The translations under genes and the position numbers were made by a program. This document shows positions 23,651 through 34,798 of a DNA stretch of 64,000 bases, piece by piece. Source of the DNA: Isoetes taiwanensis (lineage: Eukaryota > Streptophyta > Lycopodiopsida > Isoetales > Isoetaceae); NCBI GenBank assembly GCA_021234155.1, contig JAJEKV010000083.1, positions 2,818,241 through 2,882,240 of the forward strand. The letters run 5' to 3'. The notes under the pieces are model-generated. The model saw nothing but the letters and a program-made list of their open reading frames with translations, made no database searches and had not been told where the DNA came from. Every line of letters starts with the position of its first letter. The stretch's first letter is position 1.

Positions 23651-24619
23651 TCCGTGGACTAACGATCTTGAATCAAGCAAGTACCCTGTCCATGTTTGCT
23701 ATATGCAAATCGTCCTCAAATCAGACCTTTAAATTGTGATTCAAGCAGGACTTTGATTAGCTGCTCATCTAAAATTGTGAAGCATAGTCTCTTTTTCATA
23801 AGAGGTCTTTGTCTAAAATCGCCAAAGCACGGCCTCTTTTTTTCATAAGCATACAAAGTGAGGAGTTTAAATACATAGATGATATGAACATCATTCAGTT
23901 TAGCACACCAATAAAATGGAGGTCCAAAGTTTAGAAAAAGAGATTCACTTGTCGATATTTCATGCATATAGAGCAATAGTCCATTGCCAACCATCATGAA
24001 GGATCTTTCTAAAACCCACAACCTACGGTGCTTAATAAACCATTCATCTTCAATTATCTCTCACTAATGAAGACCACATCTTGAAAAGAACAAAAGGCAA
24101 GGGTCGCGTTTTTTACATATCAGCTTTTATCATCTTTACAGTTTGTTTGTTTTTTCTTATCCTAAAGAACAAAGGCATCAAGATTACAAAGATAGTTGAC
24201 AAAGTACATAGCACAAAGTTGGGATAGTGCAGGGTTCTCAGAGTATAGTGTTAATTTCTACAAAGATAGTGATAAGTTCTCAAAGATAGTGCTAAGTTTT
24301 AAACATTGATATGAGTATGATCTTGTCTTCGTGTTTGATAATAAGAAGTGGCCACTAAAGACTAAAAATGGGAACAACCTATGTGGGGCTCGTCCCACAA
24401 AAGTGTCTACTAAACAAATTTGTCTCATGCAATGTCTTGGTCTCAATGTTCGTTGTTATATCATAAACTTTCTCATATGATATGATGGTATATAATCATA
24501 ACATTTACAAAGTATGAAAATAGTTTACTATAGTGGTATCAAATGCATGGCTAGATCAAAAGTAGACCTTTTTCTCGCCTTCAATAGGCTTCCCCTCAAA
24601 ATCGGTTTGATGCGCAGTT
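23651..24619. other. No gene recognised
   Basis: AT-rich sequence. A minus-strand ORF at 24021-23716 shows no recognisable domain. The local duplications GAGGTCTTTGTC/GGCCTCTTTTTT near 23800-23845 are minor. Confidence 0.4.
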
Positions 24620-24912
24620 GTAAGGAGCTTAAATGCCCAGCTCATGTTGGTAACTGATCCCACTCTCAGAATGCAGGCGATTAAATAATATAAAGCTTTC
24701 CTCAAGGGCAAGAAGGCACAATATATGGCAGAACACCAAAGGGAGATGTTCTATCTCCCGATCAACATGTCGTGCGGTAAGGAGCTTAAGCACCAAAGAA
24801 AGGTTGTTAATCACCCCATTCTCGGACTACAAGCTTATCAAATAATATAAAGCTTTCCTCAAGGGCAAGAAGACATAATATATGGCAGAACACCAAAGGG
24901 ATATGTTCTATC
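24620..24912. repeat. Tandem duplication, ~157 bp unit
   Basis: GTAAGGAGCTTAA..AATAATATAAAGCTTTCC..GGGCAAGAAG..AATATATGGCAGAACACC..ATGTTCTATC occurs at 24620-24752 and again at 24777-24912. The two copies differ by scattered substitutions. The block lies directly upstream of the LINE remnant. Confidence 0.85.
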
Positions 24913-24929
24913 ATGCAGGCAGAACTGTT

Positions 24930-25760
24930 AAAGTGGACAAGACCATAGATTGTTCCTTTGCTTACAAGTCCGTTTCAAAAGAGATTCTTCGAAGGCTTTC
25001 CCTCACAATGATCGCCAAAGAAAGTAGTCCCAATACATAAGGCAGATGATCTTACCGGCTTTGTCAACTAACGCACAATCATGATCGCCTGCCATTGGCA
25101 AAACTATTGGGTGTATTCTTAAGCAACAAATGATGGCATGTGCAGAGGAAATAGAGGTGTATGCACTTGCACAAGCGAGGTTCTTCAGCCTAAACGCCCA
25201 TCCTTGACCATATTTTCACCTTGTGCATATTGATAGAGGACAAAGAAATAAATGACAAGATTTATATTGTCTTTTGTGGACTTTGCCAAAGCTTTTGGCA
25301 TGGTCTCTAGGGAGAAGTTGTGGGAGAGATTGATGAGGTTAGGAGTTCCATAGAAAATGCAAAATGCAATTTATAGGCTATATAAAACTTGCACAAAGAC
25401 TAATGCCACCCCCATGAAGGATTATCAATAGTAGTATTGGAGTCCGACAGGGGATGTTCACTCTTTCCCACAATGCGATTTGTACATGGATCAGCTTGAG
25501 GATTTTCTCCCAAACTTGTTCACCGTATCGTTTGTCAATTAATATATGTGAATGATGTAGACCTCATGGCATACACACCAGCAAGTATGCATCAGCATGT
25601 GGTTGTCTTGAATACCTTCTGCTAAGCAACTAGAATGTGCGTCAACTTGGCCACAACCAAGGTGCTCTTGGTGTCATCCTCAAGGGAACAATGACAACCT
25701 TGCTTCACTTACCGAGGTCAAGATCTAGAGGGAGCACAAGCATACAAAACAACAAGTACA
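24930..25760 (+). mobile_element. Decayed LINE reverse transcriptase domain
   Basis: The plus strand reads FVDFAKAFGMVSREKLWERL from 25273, the classic LINE reverse transcriptase motif (usual form FVDF.KAFD). It continues with RLGVP, a frame-shifted GVRQG (about 25440), YMDQLEDFLPNLF, YVNDVDLMAY in another frame, and VNLATTKVLL near 25641, which matches the conserved motif after the catalytic Y.DD box. Stops and frameshifts occur throughout, so it cannot be functional. The catalytic box reads VND rather than the usual A/V-DD. Confidence 0.75.
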
Positions 25761-25764
25761 CAAG

Positions 25765-28024
25765 TACAACAAATTTCCAACAAGACAACAAGGTATGCGT
25801 TGGATGGCATACCTTCAATGATGCAATGGCATGTAGCTTCTCTATTTTTTCTATTGTAAACTAGACCCTTTTTTAAATTTTTGATTATCTCGATCTTAGC
25901 ATATAATTATTCTACACATAATTATTTTGCATAAATATTGCACGATGTATTCTAAATGAAGTGTGCCCGAACAACCTCAATCATCTGGATAGGGCTTTAA
26001 AGCATATGTTGGGCATCTACGTGCCTCTCATTCCGATTATGGTCATTTACTACCAAGGGATTGATGAAGTCCGGATGGCTGGTCCGCAAGTGTTAGTTCA
26101 GCTGAGTTTTGTTTTTAAGGACATTAAACTTTATTTAACAAGAAGCACAAATTTATCTTTTTAAATTTGGTTTTCCCCGATCTAGAGGAAAAAATTTTGG
26201 AATTTTTTTTAAGTGATTTTCCTAAGGTTTTGGGGTTTTTACCTTGGGAAAAGAATCCTGTTCCAAAAATCAGGAAATGTCTTTAGCTATGATTTCGATT
26301 CCGATTTTTCCAATCTCGCAAATCAATTTGCCCCATTTCGATTTACCCCCTTTCATTTTTCCCGTGATTTGATTGGATCCCAAATTAGATTATCTTTGCA
26401 TGGTTACAAGTGGCGATCTTGGTGTGTAGCCCGGCTCATGGACCTGGATTTCTGACTACAATTTATTTATCATAGAAAGCATAGAGTAGCTCCATGCCAA
26501 TAGTTGTCGGATCTAGACCATCATTAATGCCCTAACTGATCCGTAAAAAATTCAGATATCGGCTGGAGCTAAGGATTGAAGGTATTTAGGGTTTTTTCTG
26601 GAGGGTTAAATCGATTTGTTGTATGGTGGAGATGCCAATATTTTTCAGTATTTGTCTATGATGGTAGATATCGTCAACCATCATCCCCGCAATTCGTTTT
26701 CTTCATGAAATGGGTAGATCCGAATTGGTGTCTCCAAGATCCTTCCGGCGTCATTAAACATCGATGTTCGAGGTAATTGCTTGGATTTGACAATAAGGTT
26801 TCTTTCCTATGATAAATTATCAGAACTGAAGATTGTGTTTGGTATTCACCCAATGAAGGAGGTTTTGGCTTTATTGCTATGTCTGATTTATCTATTATTA
26901 TTGCAGGTATACTATAATCAAAGATGGACTTTTGCTCTATTGTATAGATCTCGTGATTTCAAGCTCTTTCCTACCTCTACCTCTAATTCTTAACCAAATT
27001 TTAATGGTATTTCTTTTGTTCCTTCTTTTCTTCCCTATGTTTGATAAGATGGAATACTTGAAGGCTTTATGTTTCATATATAGATACTAGAGTAATCATA
27101 TACAATACAAGAATGAGAATCAAAACTGAGTTTTTGTTGTTGTCATGATGTGCAGCCACTAAGAAAGATGCTGAGGATGTTGTGCCTAGAGTTAACATTC
27201 AACAATCTTACTCAAAGTGTCAATGTATCTTCTGATGGTCTTCTCGACTGTTTATTTTTTGCCCTTATACTGCCTTATTTTCCTTCTATCTAATCCGACA
27301 GAATTAAGAGTAACAGAACGAGTTGGCATCTTCGTTGGATTGCTCTATGATTTTCGAAATGAGTTGGATGAGCTTGGAGTTTCCGACGCCTTTTGTGTTT
27401 TGGTTCGAACCCATGGCATGTTCTTCATGTTGAAACCCAGCCATTCTGTCAAGGACGGTGTAATATGGTTATATGGCTATTGCTTATATAAATCTTGGTC
27501 TCTTAGTTATAAGTTTAGTGACTATTACTAAAATCAACTTTACAGGTGGCGATTAGGAGCAAACTCGAGGCAAAATATCAAGTTTATCTAGCATCTTTGC
27601 CCAGATGACAAGAACAACCTGGTATTTGTTTCCCTTCTGATTATCTTTCCTTTGTAAAAAAGAAGCCTTCTTACAAGATTTGCATTTAGAATTATAGAAT
27701 ACGCTCTTCAAGAGTTTTGAAGTTCGTTCTCTTCTTGAAATTATTGTTTCTTTTCTGCTGAAAGTAGTCTGTGAGGAGGCATTTTCATATTGTGATGCAG
27801 ATGCTATTCCCGCAATATGTGCGTGTGCATTTTCTCGTTTAATTTTTTCAAGCAATAGCTTACTCCTTTTATGATTACCCTATGCCTTATGTGATGTTGT
27901 TGCGGGTTCAACAATCTCTATATTATGGTATTTCTTTGTAGGAAGCCATATTCAATTGTATAATTCTTTGTTTAATAGTTGTTTTCCAGCCATGGCTGCT
28001 TTAACCCAAATGTTATGTACTTAG
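25765..28024. other. Mostly unassigned; possible host exon remnants upstream of the aquaporin exon
   Basis: No long ORF is convincing. At about 27155, after an acceptor-like TGTGCAG, the plus strand reads TKKDAEDVVPRVNIQQSYSK. At 27546, after TTTACAG, a short open stretch reads VAIRSKLEAKYQVYLASLP. Both look more like exons than like chance, but I cannot name the protein. I searched here for the first exon of the aquaporin, with its NPT/NPC-type motif, and did not find it. Confidence 0.3.
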
Positions 28025-28291
28025 ATGGTTGGGCTGGGAGCATTGTCAATTCTTGAGCTTATGCCAGCTTCTTACAGTCATACTCTTGGGGGTCCTCAGT
28101 TAAAAGTCGATATGCACACTGGAGCTATTGCAGAGGGAGTGCTCACCTTCTTGAGTTGCTTCTTTATAATGTTGGTGATCTTTAAAGGACCAAGAAACAG
28201 TATTATTCAAAATAGTCTCATTGTTTTATCAATGGTTACCCTCATTATTGCTGGAGCTGGCTATACTGGACCTGCAATGAACCCTACCAAT
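28025..28291 (+). CDS. SIP1: SIP-type aquaporin, internal exon
   Basis: Small basic intrinsic proteins are plant aquaporins of the endoplasmic reticulum. The exon (89 codons) starts after ACTTAG and ends before GTAAGC, both phase 0. It reads GALSILELMP, then GGPQLKVDMHTGAIAEGVLT, a hydrophobic helix, FKGPRNS, another hydrophobic helix, and AGAGYTGPAMNPTN. The order VD.HTGAIAE..GPR..GPAMNP is diagnostic of SIP1. The second pore motif reads NPT where the family normally has NPA. The exon carrying the first pore motif is not visible upstream. Downstream, a short stretch after TCATCAG at 28558 reads WTIVEQ, faintly like the loop that should follow, but a large foldback element begins at about 28703. 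This may be one exon of a long gene or an orphan pseudo-exon. Confidence 0.8.
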
Positions 28292-28702
28292 GTAAGCACT
28301 TTTTCCCTTCTGGGTCTTTTTGGATTATAGCAGAATCGAGAAGTTATAGGAGTTTCATAGGTGACAATACAAATAGTTATAGAGGTGCACATGTTCATTA
28401 TTAGTATCTGTGCAGTTGCATCCTCACTATTTTCAATCAGACAATAATATAGGCCTTTCATATGTTTGTAAGTTTCAAATGCATGCATGTCCTGGCTTAC
28501 CTTCATATTAATGGATTGCTTTGATGTTCAAGTTCTAAACCTTTACTTCTCCATCAGGTTGGACCATAGTTGAGCAGGTTAGTATCTTTACTTTTTGTGC
28601 AACTTTAGAAATTTCTGGACAGCCATTGTTAGTATTTGTTGGTGCATGTCATTTGTAATTCTATGTTGTGATAAGTATATGAAAAATGTTAAGCTTCAGT
28701 AT

Positions 28703-29270
28703 TGTTCAATTCTTAAGGCCCCGAAGGGGCCAAAATTTTTTTGGGTTAACACACAAACCATTACATTAATCACTCTAAAATTAAATCCCCCTTGAAACCC
28801 CCTGTGGTTTGGGTGCATATTCACACGGGGGTTTACGTAGGGCAACGAGAGCCCCAAAAAAATTATAATACATGTACAAAATTAACACCATTATGTATAT
28901 TCTCTCAAACCTTATAGTATTTTGCAAACCTTAATATAAACGGGTATATGGCATACATGCATAAACGAGGATCATTTGTTGGATGGGCATATTTGCCCTT
29001 TATTCCAAGATCCTGCATGCATATAGCGATCCTCGCTTGTGGGTATGCATGTTCCAAAGATATTAAGGTTTGCAAAATACTATAAGGTTTGAGAGAATAT
29101 ACATAATGGTGTTAATTTTGTACATGTATTATAATTTTTTGGGGCTCAGGGCACGGGAGAATATGCACCCAAACCTGGGGTTTCAAGGGGGGATTTAATT
29201 TTAGAGTGATTAATGTAATGGTTTGTGTGTTAACAAAAAAATTTCTTCGGGCCTTAAGAATTGATGAACA
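28703..29270. mobile_element. Foldback (long inverted repeat) element, copy 1
   Basis: The left arm (about 28703-28960) is repeated in reverse complement at about 29035-29270. The arms share GGCCCCGAAG at the tips, TTAACACACAAACCATTACA, TTAAATCCCCC, TGGGTGCATATTC, GTACATGTATTATAATTTTT and TATTTTGCAAACCTTA. The total is ~550 bases with a ~70-80 base centre holding GGATGGGCATATTTGC. TTAA flanks both tips. No ORF is present, so it is non-autonomous. Confidence 0.9.
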
Positions 29271-29569
29271 ATAAAAAAACATTTGTAATGATACTATTGA
29301 CTCAATTAGAAACATTTTATTGATACCTATTTATTTAGGAATTTAAAATAACAAAAAGAAATAAAAACCATGATACTTGAATATTGTAGCAATGTAAGAT
29401 TGTGATAATATTGATTGATGCAATAGTGAAAACGCTAATAGGCATGCTGCCCATAATATTGGTGGGCCATATTCATCAAAATCTCTTGAGAGCATCATCC
29501 TTGTCATTGAGCCGTGGAGAATATTAAAATCTCTTGGAAGACCTATTTGAAAATCCCTGTGGCAAAAAG

Positions 29570-29654
29570 CCATAATAGTTTATGTTCCAACTCTAACCAA
29601 GTCCGCAAAAATCCATAATAGTTTATGTTCCAACTCTAACCAAGTCCGCAAAAC
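29570..29654. repeat. Direct duplication, ~42 bp unit
   Basis: CCATAATAGTTTATGTTCCA followed by ACTCTAACCAAGTCCGCAAAA occurs twice in tandem. Confidence 0.9.
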
Positions 29655-29799
29655 AGAGGCATCATCCCAGGCTTACTAGCTTGTATGGTAGTTATAGCCT
29701 AGAGAAATGATCTACACTATGATAGAATAATAAAAACCAATAAAGAAAACCAGAACATACACAACTCTACATTTTGCTGCATGTAATGTGCATGTTTGC

Positions 29800-31000
29800 A
29801 GCTGCTATACTAATGCTTCAAAACAACCTGAAAATGATTATATTGGATGGAAGATACAGTGATGGCATTGCCCAAGAATAAAGAACGATTTTTCCGCACA
29901 GCATAAGGATCATCCATATCCATCTGTTATGTTGCATTTCAAAGATAGCTACTTGCCAACATCCAATACCATGGATATAAGATTGTGAATCGTTGGAATT
30001 GGGCATAGAGATACCGGCCTTTTTCAAGGTCTTAGAAGTAGCTTCAATATAAGTATGATTATCAAATAACATGGAATAGAGAAGGCCCGAAAAGTCAAGA
30101 AGCAAATGTATCTTGGACCCATGCGACCTGAAGCTTCAAATGTATCTTGGCTCGTTCGAACACGGATCTTGAACACGGATCTTGAACACGGATAATCGAC
30201 ATATGTTCTGTAGTCCAATATCTAAGAACAGCTCAAAAATGTACCATAATAACAGCTCAAAAACCTTTCAAACTAATTGGATCCATTGGTTTTAACTTTC
30301 AAATTAAACCAACTACTCCAGATTAAGCTTACCGTATAGCTTCTTCTTCTTAATCCTGGGAGACAAAAAATGGATTCCGTTTTTAGAAAAAGCAATCCTC
30401 TTAGCATTTGGAATGAAAGCAAGAATTTAATTTACAGATCCAAATACATACCCAGTTGTGGGTGTCTATGCTGCTGCAGATCCTTGCTTCATCTCAAATG
30501 ATGAGGGAGAATGCCGTCAGACATAAAATATAAAGAGCAATACAACATGGAATTCCTGAGATATGTAAGAACAGGCTGAATGAAATTGAAATAGTGGCTT
30601 GTGATGCTGCAACCCTTCAACATGCTTAAGAATGTAAACTTATCTGGCTCAGTGCCCGGATGCTGCATTTTATCATAAAACTGAAAGGCCAAATCCAGTT
30701 CCCCAAGCTTGGCATGGGCATCAATAATTGCATTCCAAGTATACTCACTTGGTCTTGTAACCTTGCAAAATACTTGATTGGCTTCAACCAAGCTTTCACA
30801 GGTATGCAAAACAACCTTATTATCAATCCTTACCTCGTCAGCCCAACGCAGTTGGACAAAACGATCTGTGACCAATGACAGCCAGATGTTTTTCCCTTTC
30901 CAAGTGCCCATTTCGCAAGGTTCACGCAGCATCCACGCTTCTACAACCTAGATATTCTGCCGCGGACAAGGATGCAAGCAAGAATTGCTCCATTGTTGAT
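29800..31000 (-). pseudogene. PPR (DYW-like) gene remnant
   Basis: Pentatricopeptide-repeat proteins act in organelle RNA editing and processing. The best ORF, 30932-30489, reads VTDRFVQLRWADEVRIDNKV, LVEANQVFCKV, PSEYTWNAIIDAHAKLGELD, LAFQFYDKMQHPGTEPDKFT and FLSMLKGCS. That is more than one degenerate PPR motif in plant PLS style. Further along the same strand (about 30220-29820) other frames give AGISMPNSNDSQSYIHGI and AITVSSIQYNHFQVV. These resemble the E and DYW regions that close such proteins, but the DYW tripeptide and zinc-binding CXXC were not found. Frameshifts and a ~250 base unrecognised gap separate the parts. It is not functional as read. Confidence 0.65.
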
Positions 31001-31218
31001 AGCTTCGCCACGCTTCATAAGCATACCTTCAACCGCACAAAGAAGGGTATAAGTAGGCTCGGAAAAGCACGCCGAGGAGAACTCAGAAATCAATTTGAAA
31101 CAAGGCAAGAGCAATGCACAAGATGGAGATAACGCGGATTCCGCGGAAGCGTAAGCTTCGTGGATGAATCCGGCATCAAAGAGGAGGGGAAAAAACCACC
31201 AAACAAACTGTGCAAAAG

Positions 31219-31281
31219 GATGAACGGCAACAACCTCGGCTCCAGAAGGATGAATGGCAGCAACCTCGGCTCCAGAAGGCC
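31219..31281. repeat. Direct duplication, 30 bp unit
   Basis: AGGATGAA(C/T)GGCA(A/G)CAACC followed by TCGGCTCCAGA occurs twice in tandem with two substitutions. Confidence 0.9.
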
Positions 31282-31414
31282 TAGCCCTAAATGTTACCCG
31301 GGTTCCATGTTCCTTGTGTTTGCTACAAACCCTAAAAATAATGGAAGAACCAAAAATAAAGAAGCCTCAACCACAGGATTTGCCCCCTTTTCTAAAATCA
31401 ACGGCTGACAAAAG

Positions 31415-31560
31415 GGTGCACCCTAGAAATACTATTTAGTACACCTGGATGAATACGGCCACCAAATCATATGAAAACCTTAGAGAAAACAGTAACACAA
31501 ACAGAAAGAAAAACCCCCTGTTATAATACTACATATTGGAAAGCAGAGGACAAAAAGACT
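31415..31560. repeat. Dispersed repeat, copy 1
   Basis: AAATCATATGAAAACC, then about 50 bases, then CCCTGTTATAAT(A/G)CTA and ATATTGGA, matches 35790-35935 in the same orientation. The adjoining TA.T..TTAGTA sequence also matches. No coding potential was seen. Confidence 0.65.
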
Positions 31561-32149
31561 TAAATTGCTTTCGAGTTGCTTCTCAATTTGACTTCCAGCA
31601 TAATTTACTTTGCTTTACAAGTAGTTACCATTCACAAAGATCTGTACATTTGCATCTAGAGGAGCTGCCATGATGGAACATTTAATGGCATGCAAAAATG
31701 AGGCTAATGTACATCATTAATACGCATACAATCCATCTCTATTGTAATGTGATGAAGAGGTTAACAGTCATTTCTATCACCATTTGAATTTGATTTTTCG
31801 AACTCATACTTGCAAATGTGGGGGTTTTGAGATACATTGGAGGTATATACAGCAGCCCAGAAAACATGCAAAATGTTAGCTCTTTCCTTGAAGAAGCCAT
31901 AACTATTTTGACATTTCACTTCATTAACCAAATGCCCTATTGAGATCATGAAAGTGTCAACGGTGTCCCTCCTTTTTATATCAGTGGTAGTATGAATGAG
32001 CAGTATAATACATATTCTATCATAGAAAACACATTGTGTTGATATTTCGTACAAAATACTTTTTCAGTTGGGATCATAAGGAAGATCTCTACCAAATAAC
32101 CCCCAAATAATTGCAACTCCAATCAGATTGAAGTCAACATATCAACTCT

Positions 32150-32235
32150 TAAAAGTAACTCCAATTAGGATCAAAGTCCTAATTAGTAACACCAATTAGG
32201 ATCAAAGTCCTAATTAGTAACTCCAATTAGTAACT
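32150..32235. repeat. Tandem CCAATTAGGATCAAAGTCCT repeat
   Basis: TAACTCCAATTAGGATCAAA and GTCCTAATTAG alternate over about 85 bases, with two full 36-base units and a partial third. Each unit is itself a near-palindrome (AATTAGGATC..AAGTCCTAATT). Confidence 0.85.
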
Positions 32236-32963
32236 TGCATTTCCATATGGCAACATTGTCAATCTACTTTATTATAGTCTTCTTTTTAAACATTCAAATT
32301 TCATGTCCCTTTGCCAATGACATTTAAATGAAACCTTTATGCCATTTCATCCTCTCTTCAAAACTTGAAAACAAACTCACGTTTGCAGAGTCATTTAAAC
32401 TATTATTCCAAACTATTATAGTGTAGAAATAAAATTGACGTCGCTCTATCCCCTTCCCACCCCAATAAGCCAACTCTAATGTAAAACTTTGTTGCCAAAG
32501 CTCAACGACATTTAGCAATCGTGCATTGTATTTGTTCCTTATATTCATCCAACAACCGAGACGAATGGAACTATAGTTCTACTTTCTTTTGCAATTTCCC
32601 TAAACTTTGGTTTTAACTTTTAATTTGATTAGATTAGCTAAGATAAGTACAATTGTGATTAGCTAAGTACAACTGTGATATTGGATATGTCCAATTCCAG
32701 AGAAAATCAACACGTCATAGCATTAATGGCCCTCTTTTAGTATCATGTCCAATGTCCAACAACAAAATAGGTTAATATAAAACAAATTGACAATACCCTA
32801 TAGTTAATGCACCTACTCTCATTTGTAAGATTAGACAATATCATTTTATTATCTACTCCTATATTTTTGCAATAAATAACTATCTATCTAAATGCAACAA
32901 GAAGCAATATAATCTACAAATGCAAGGAGTTAAGTCCAATTCCTACAATAGAATTGTATTTAT

Positions 32964-32992
32964 GCCCGGCAACGCCGGGCACCCATTACTAG
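32964..32992 (+). mobile_element. Helitron 3' terminus
   Basis: GCCCGGC AAC GCCGGGC forms a perfect 7-base-pair hairpin at 32964-32980. It is followed after 8 bases by CTAG (32989-32992) and then T. A short GC hairpin placed 5-12 bases before a CTRR end that abuts T is the defining 3' structure of rolling-circle Helitrons. The 5' end (TC after an A) lies somewhere upstream and I could not fix it; no Rep/helicase sequence is visible, so the copy is probably non-autonomous. Confidence 0.75.
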
Positions 32993-33162
32993 TACAAGTA
33001 AAGATGCAAAGATAGAAATAATATCTTTGTGGATAATTAAGACCCATTGAATGAAGCAGCATGCCTATGCATAAGAGACACACCCAAACACATCTCAAAG
33101 ATCAATTGCCTCTTACGAAAGCAAGCGAAGAATATTGATAAGCCTTAGCAATTCTACATTGA

Positions 33163-33526
33163 GCGGGCAACGAGAGCTGTCGGATGGGCATATTTGCTCA
33201 TTATTCCAAGACCAGGACCGTACATAGCGATCCTCGTTTGTGGGGTATGCATGCACAAGTTTTTGTATACTGTATATTAAAGTTTGCAAAATACTATAAG
33301 GTTTGAGAGAATATACTTAATGGTGTTAATTTTATACATGTATTGTAAATTTTTTGGGGCTCTCGCTGCCCTACGTAACCCCCCGTGTGAATATGCACCC
33401 AAACCAAAGGGGGTTTAAGGGGGATTTGAATTTAAATGTGTTAAATGCAATGGTTTGTATTAATAATGTTAATGGTAGTTGTGTGTTGGTTGTTATATTA
33501 AAAAAAAATTTGGGCCCTTCGGGCCC
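33163..33526. mobile_element. Foldback element, copy 2 (left arm truncated)
   Basis: The sequence from GGGCAACGAGAGC through GGATGGGCATATTTGC, TTTGCAAAATACTATAAGG and GTGAATATGCACCCAAACC to GGGCCCTTCGGGCCC matches the centre and right arm of the element at 28703-29270. Most of the left arm is missing. Confidence 0.85.
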
Positions 33527-33559
33527 TAACTAAAGCAAGCATAGGTAAACTTTATAGGC

Positions 33560-34420
33560 CTAAATATTTATTACTAAAAAGCACAATACTATCAAGACAA
33601 AAACAATAAAGGATTCACAATAGTAAAACATAAAACAATGATATTGACAACACCATAACACATGGTGAATGGTAGCGGATGGTGAACCATTGCGAATGCT
33701 AACGATACCATTAGATGAACAATATGAACAAACAAATATTGACAACGAAATATTGTCTGACTTTACATCATTCTGCTGCATATTCTCAAAATATTCTAGT
33801 GCAACGAGGTCTTTAGCATTTTGAGTATACCCTATAATCATTGCATTCCATCATGCTTTGTTTTGATTAGCATTTGGCTAAAGATACTATGAGCTTACTC
33901 CACACTTCCACATTTATGTCCAGCATGTATATCTACACCATACTTCCCATAGAAATGTCAGATTGGAGGCCCGTCTCATTAATTAGTTCATGAATGCATC
34001 TGGCCCTCTCTACTTTCCCAATGCTGGCACACATAAGACTCAAAAAGCTTATTCTGCCTCGGTTTTATTTCCTTGGGGTTGCACTCTCTCAAAGCACTCT
34101 AGTGCAAAGAAGAGCTTTGACATCTTTGTGGTAACCATTATTTATTGCATTCCATGTTACCACATCCCTATTTCCCAACATGACAAAGACCTTTGTAACC
34201 TCCCATATTTGGCATGCATATCCACAATGGTGCTTCTCCCAGAAACCTCAACCAGAAGGCCATTCTTCAAAATCTGATCTTCGATGTGCAATCCCTATCT
34301 GTGCATTATTTGAAAGAGATGAAAAACAAAAAGAACTTACTATACAAAAACATGTTGAACCCTCACCCGACAAGCTCCCCAATTGTACTTGTGAATGCAT
34401 ACTGCGAACTATACATTCCA
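33560..34420 (-). pseudogene. PPR gene remnant
   Basis: On the minus strand, 34330-34200 reads DQILKNGLLVEV and then VDMHAKYGRL, close to the usual VDMYAKCG of plant PPR proteins. After a frameshift follows GNRDVVTWNAINNGY. Later, in other frames, come AHSIFSQM and an ORF 33841-33560 starting MIIGYTQNAKDLVALEYFE. The order of these pieces is that of successive PPR repeats, with several frameshifts and stops. It is dead. It lies about 570 bases beyond the Helitron end and next to foldback copy 2. Confidence 0.6.
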
Positions 34421-34798
34421 CGGCCATTTTATGAATGAAAGGAGGAGAAAATGTAAGCAAGTCGTTTCATTTACTTGCTTACGCTTCTAAATCTTCGATC
34501 TTTGTGTCGAGTTCTTGTTTTAAACTCCAGAAAGAACCCAAGTCGCCTCGATTATGGTAGAACAAATAGCGCCCGGCCCGAAGCAACAAATAGCCCGGGT
34601 CCGATCTTGATACATTCTGAAAAAAGCCGCAACAAGGGAACTAGTCTTGCAAGTAGATGTAAAATTTAAGAAGGGGCACATGTGCTTTCGGCTTCGATGC
34701 GGAGCATGATACTACCGATAAGAGAAGGTTGAAGACCGAAATTAAATGGGCAAAAGCTGGAATGAGAGACTCGCTCACGTAAAACATAGTGAACATAT

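Noticed and set aside
27155-27205. Possible exon of a TOG-domain microtubule protein (DAEDVVPRVNIQ)
   Set aside because: The match is a dozen residues remembered loosely, with no neighbouring TOG exon; kept only as an unnamed exon-like stretch.
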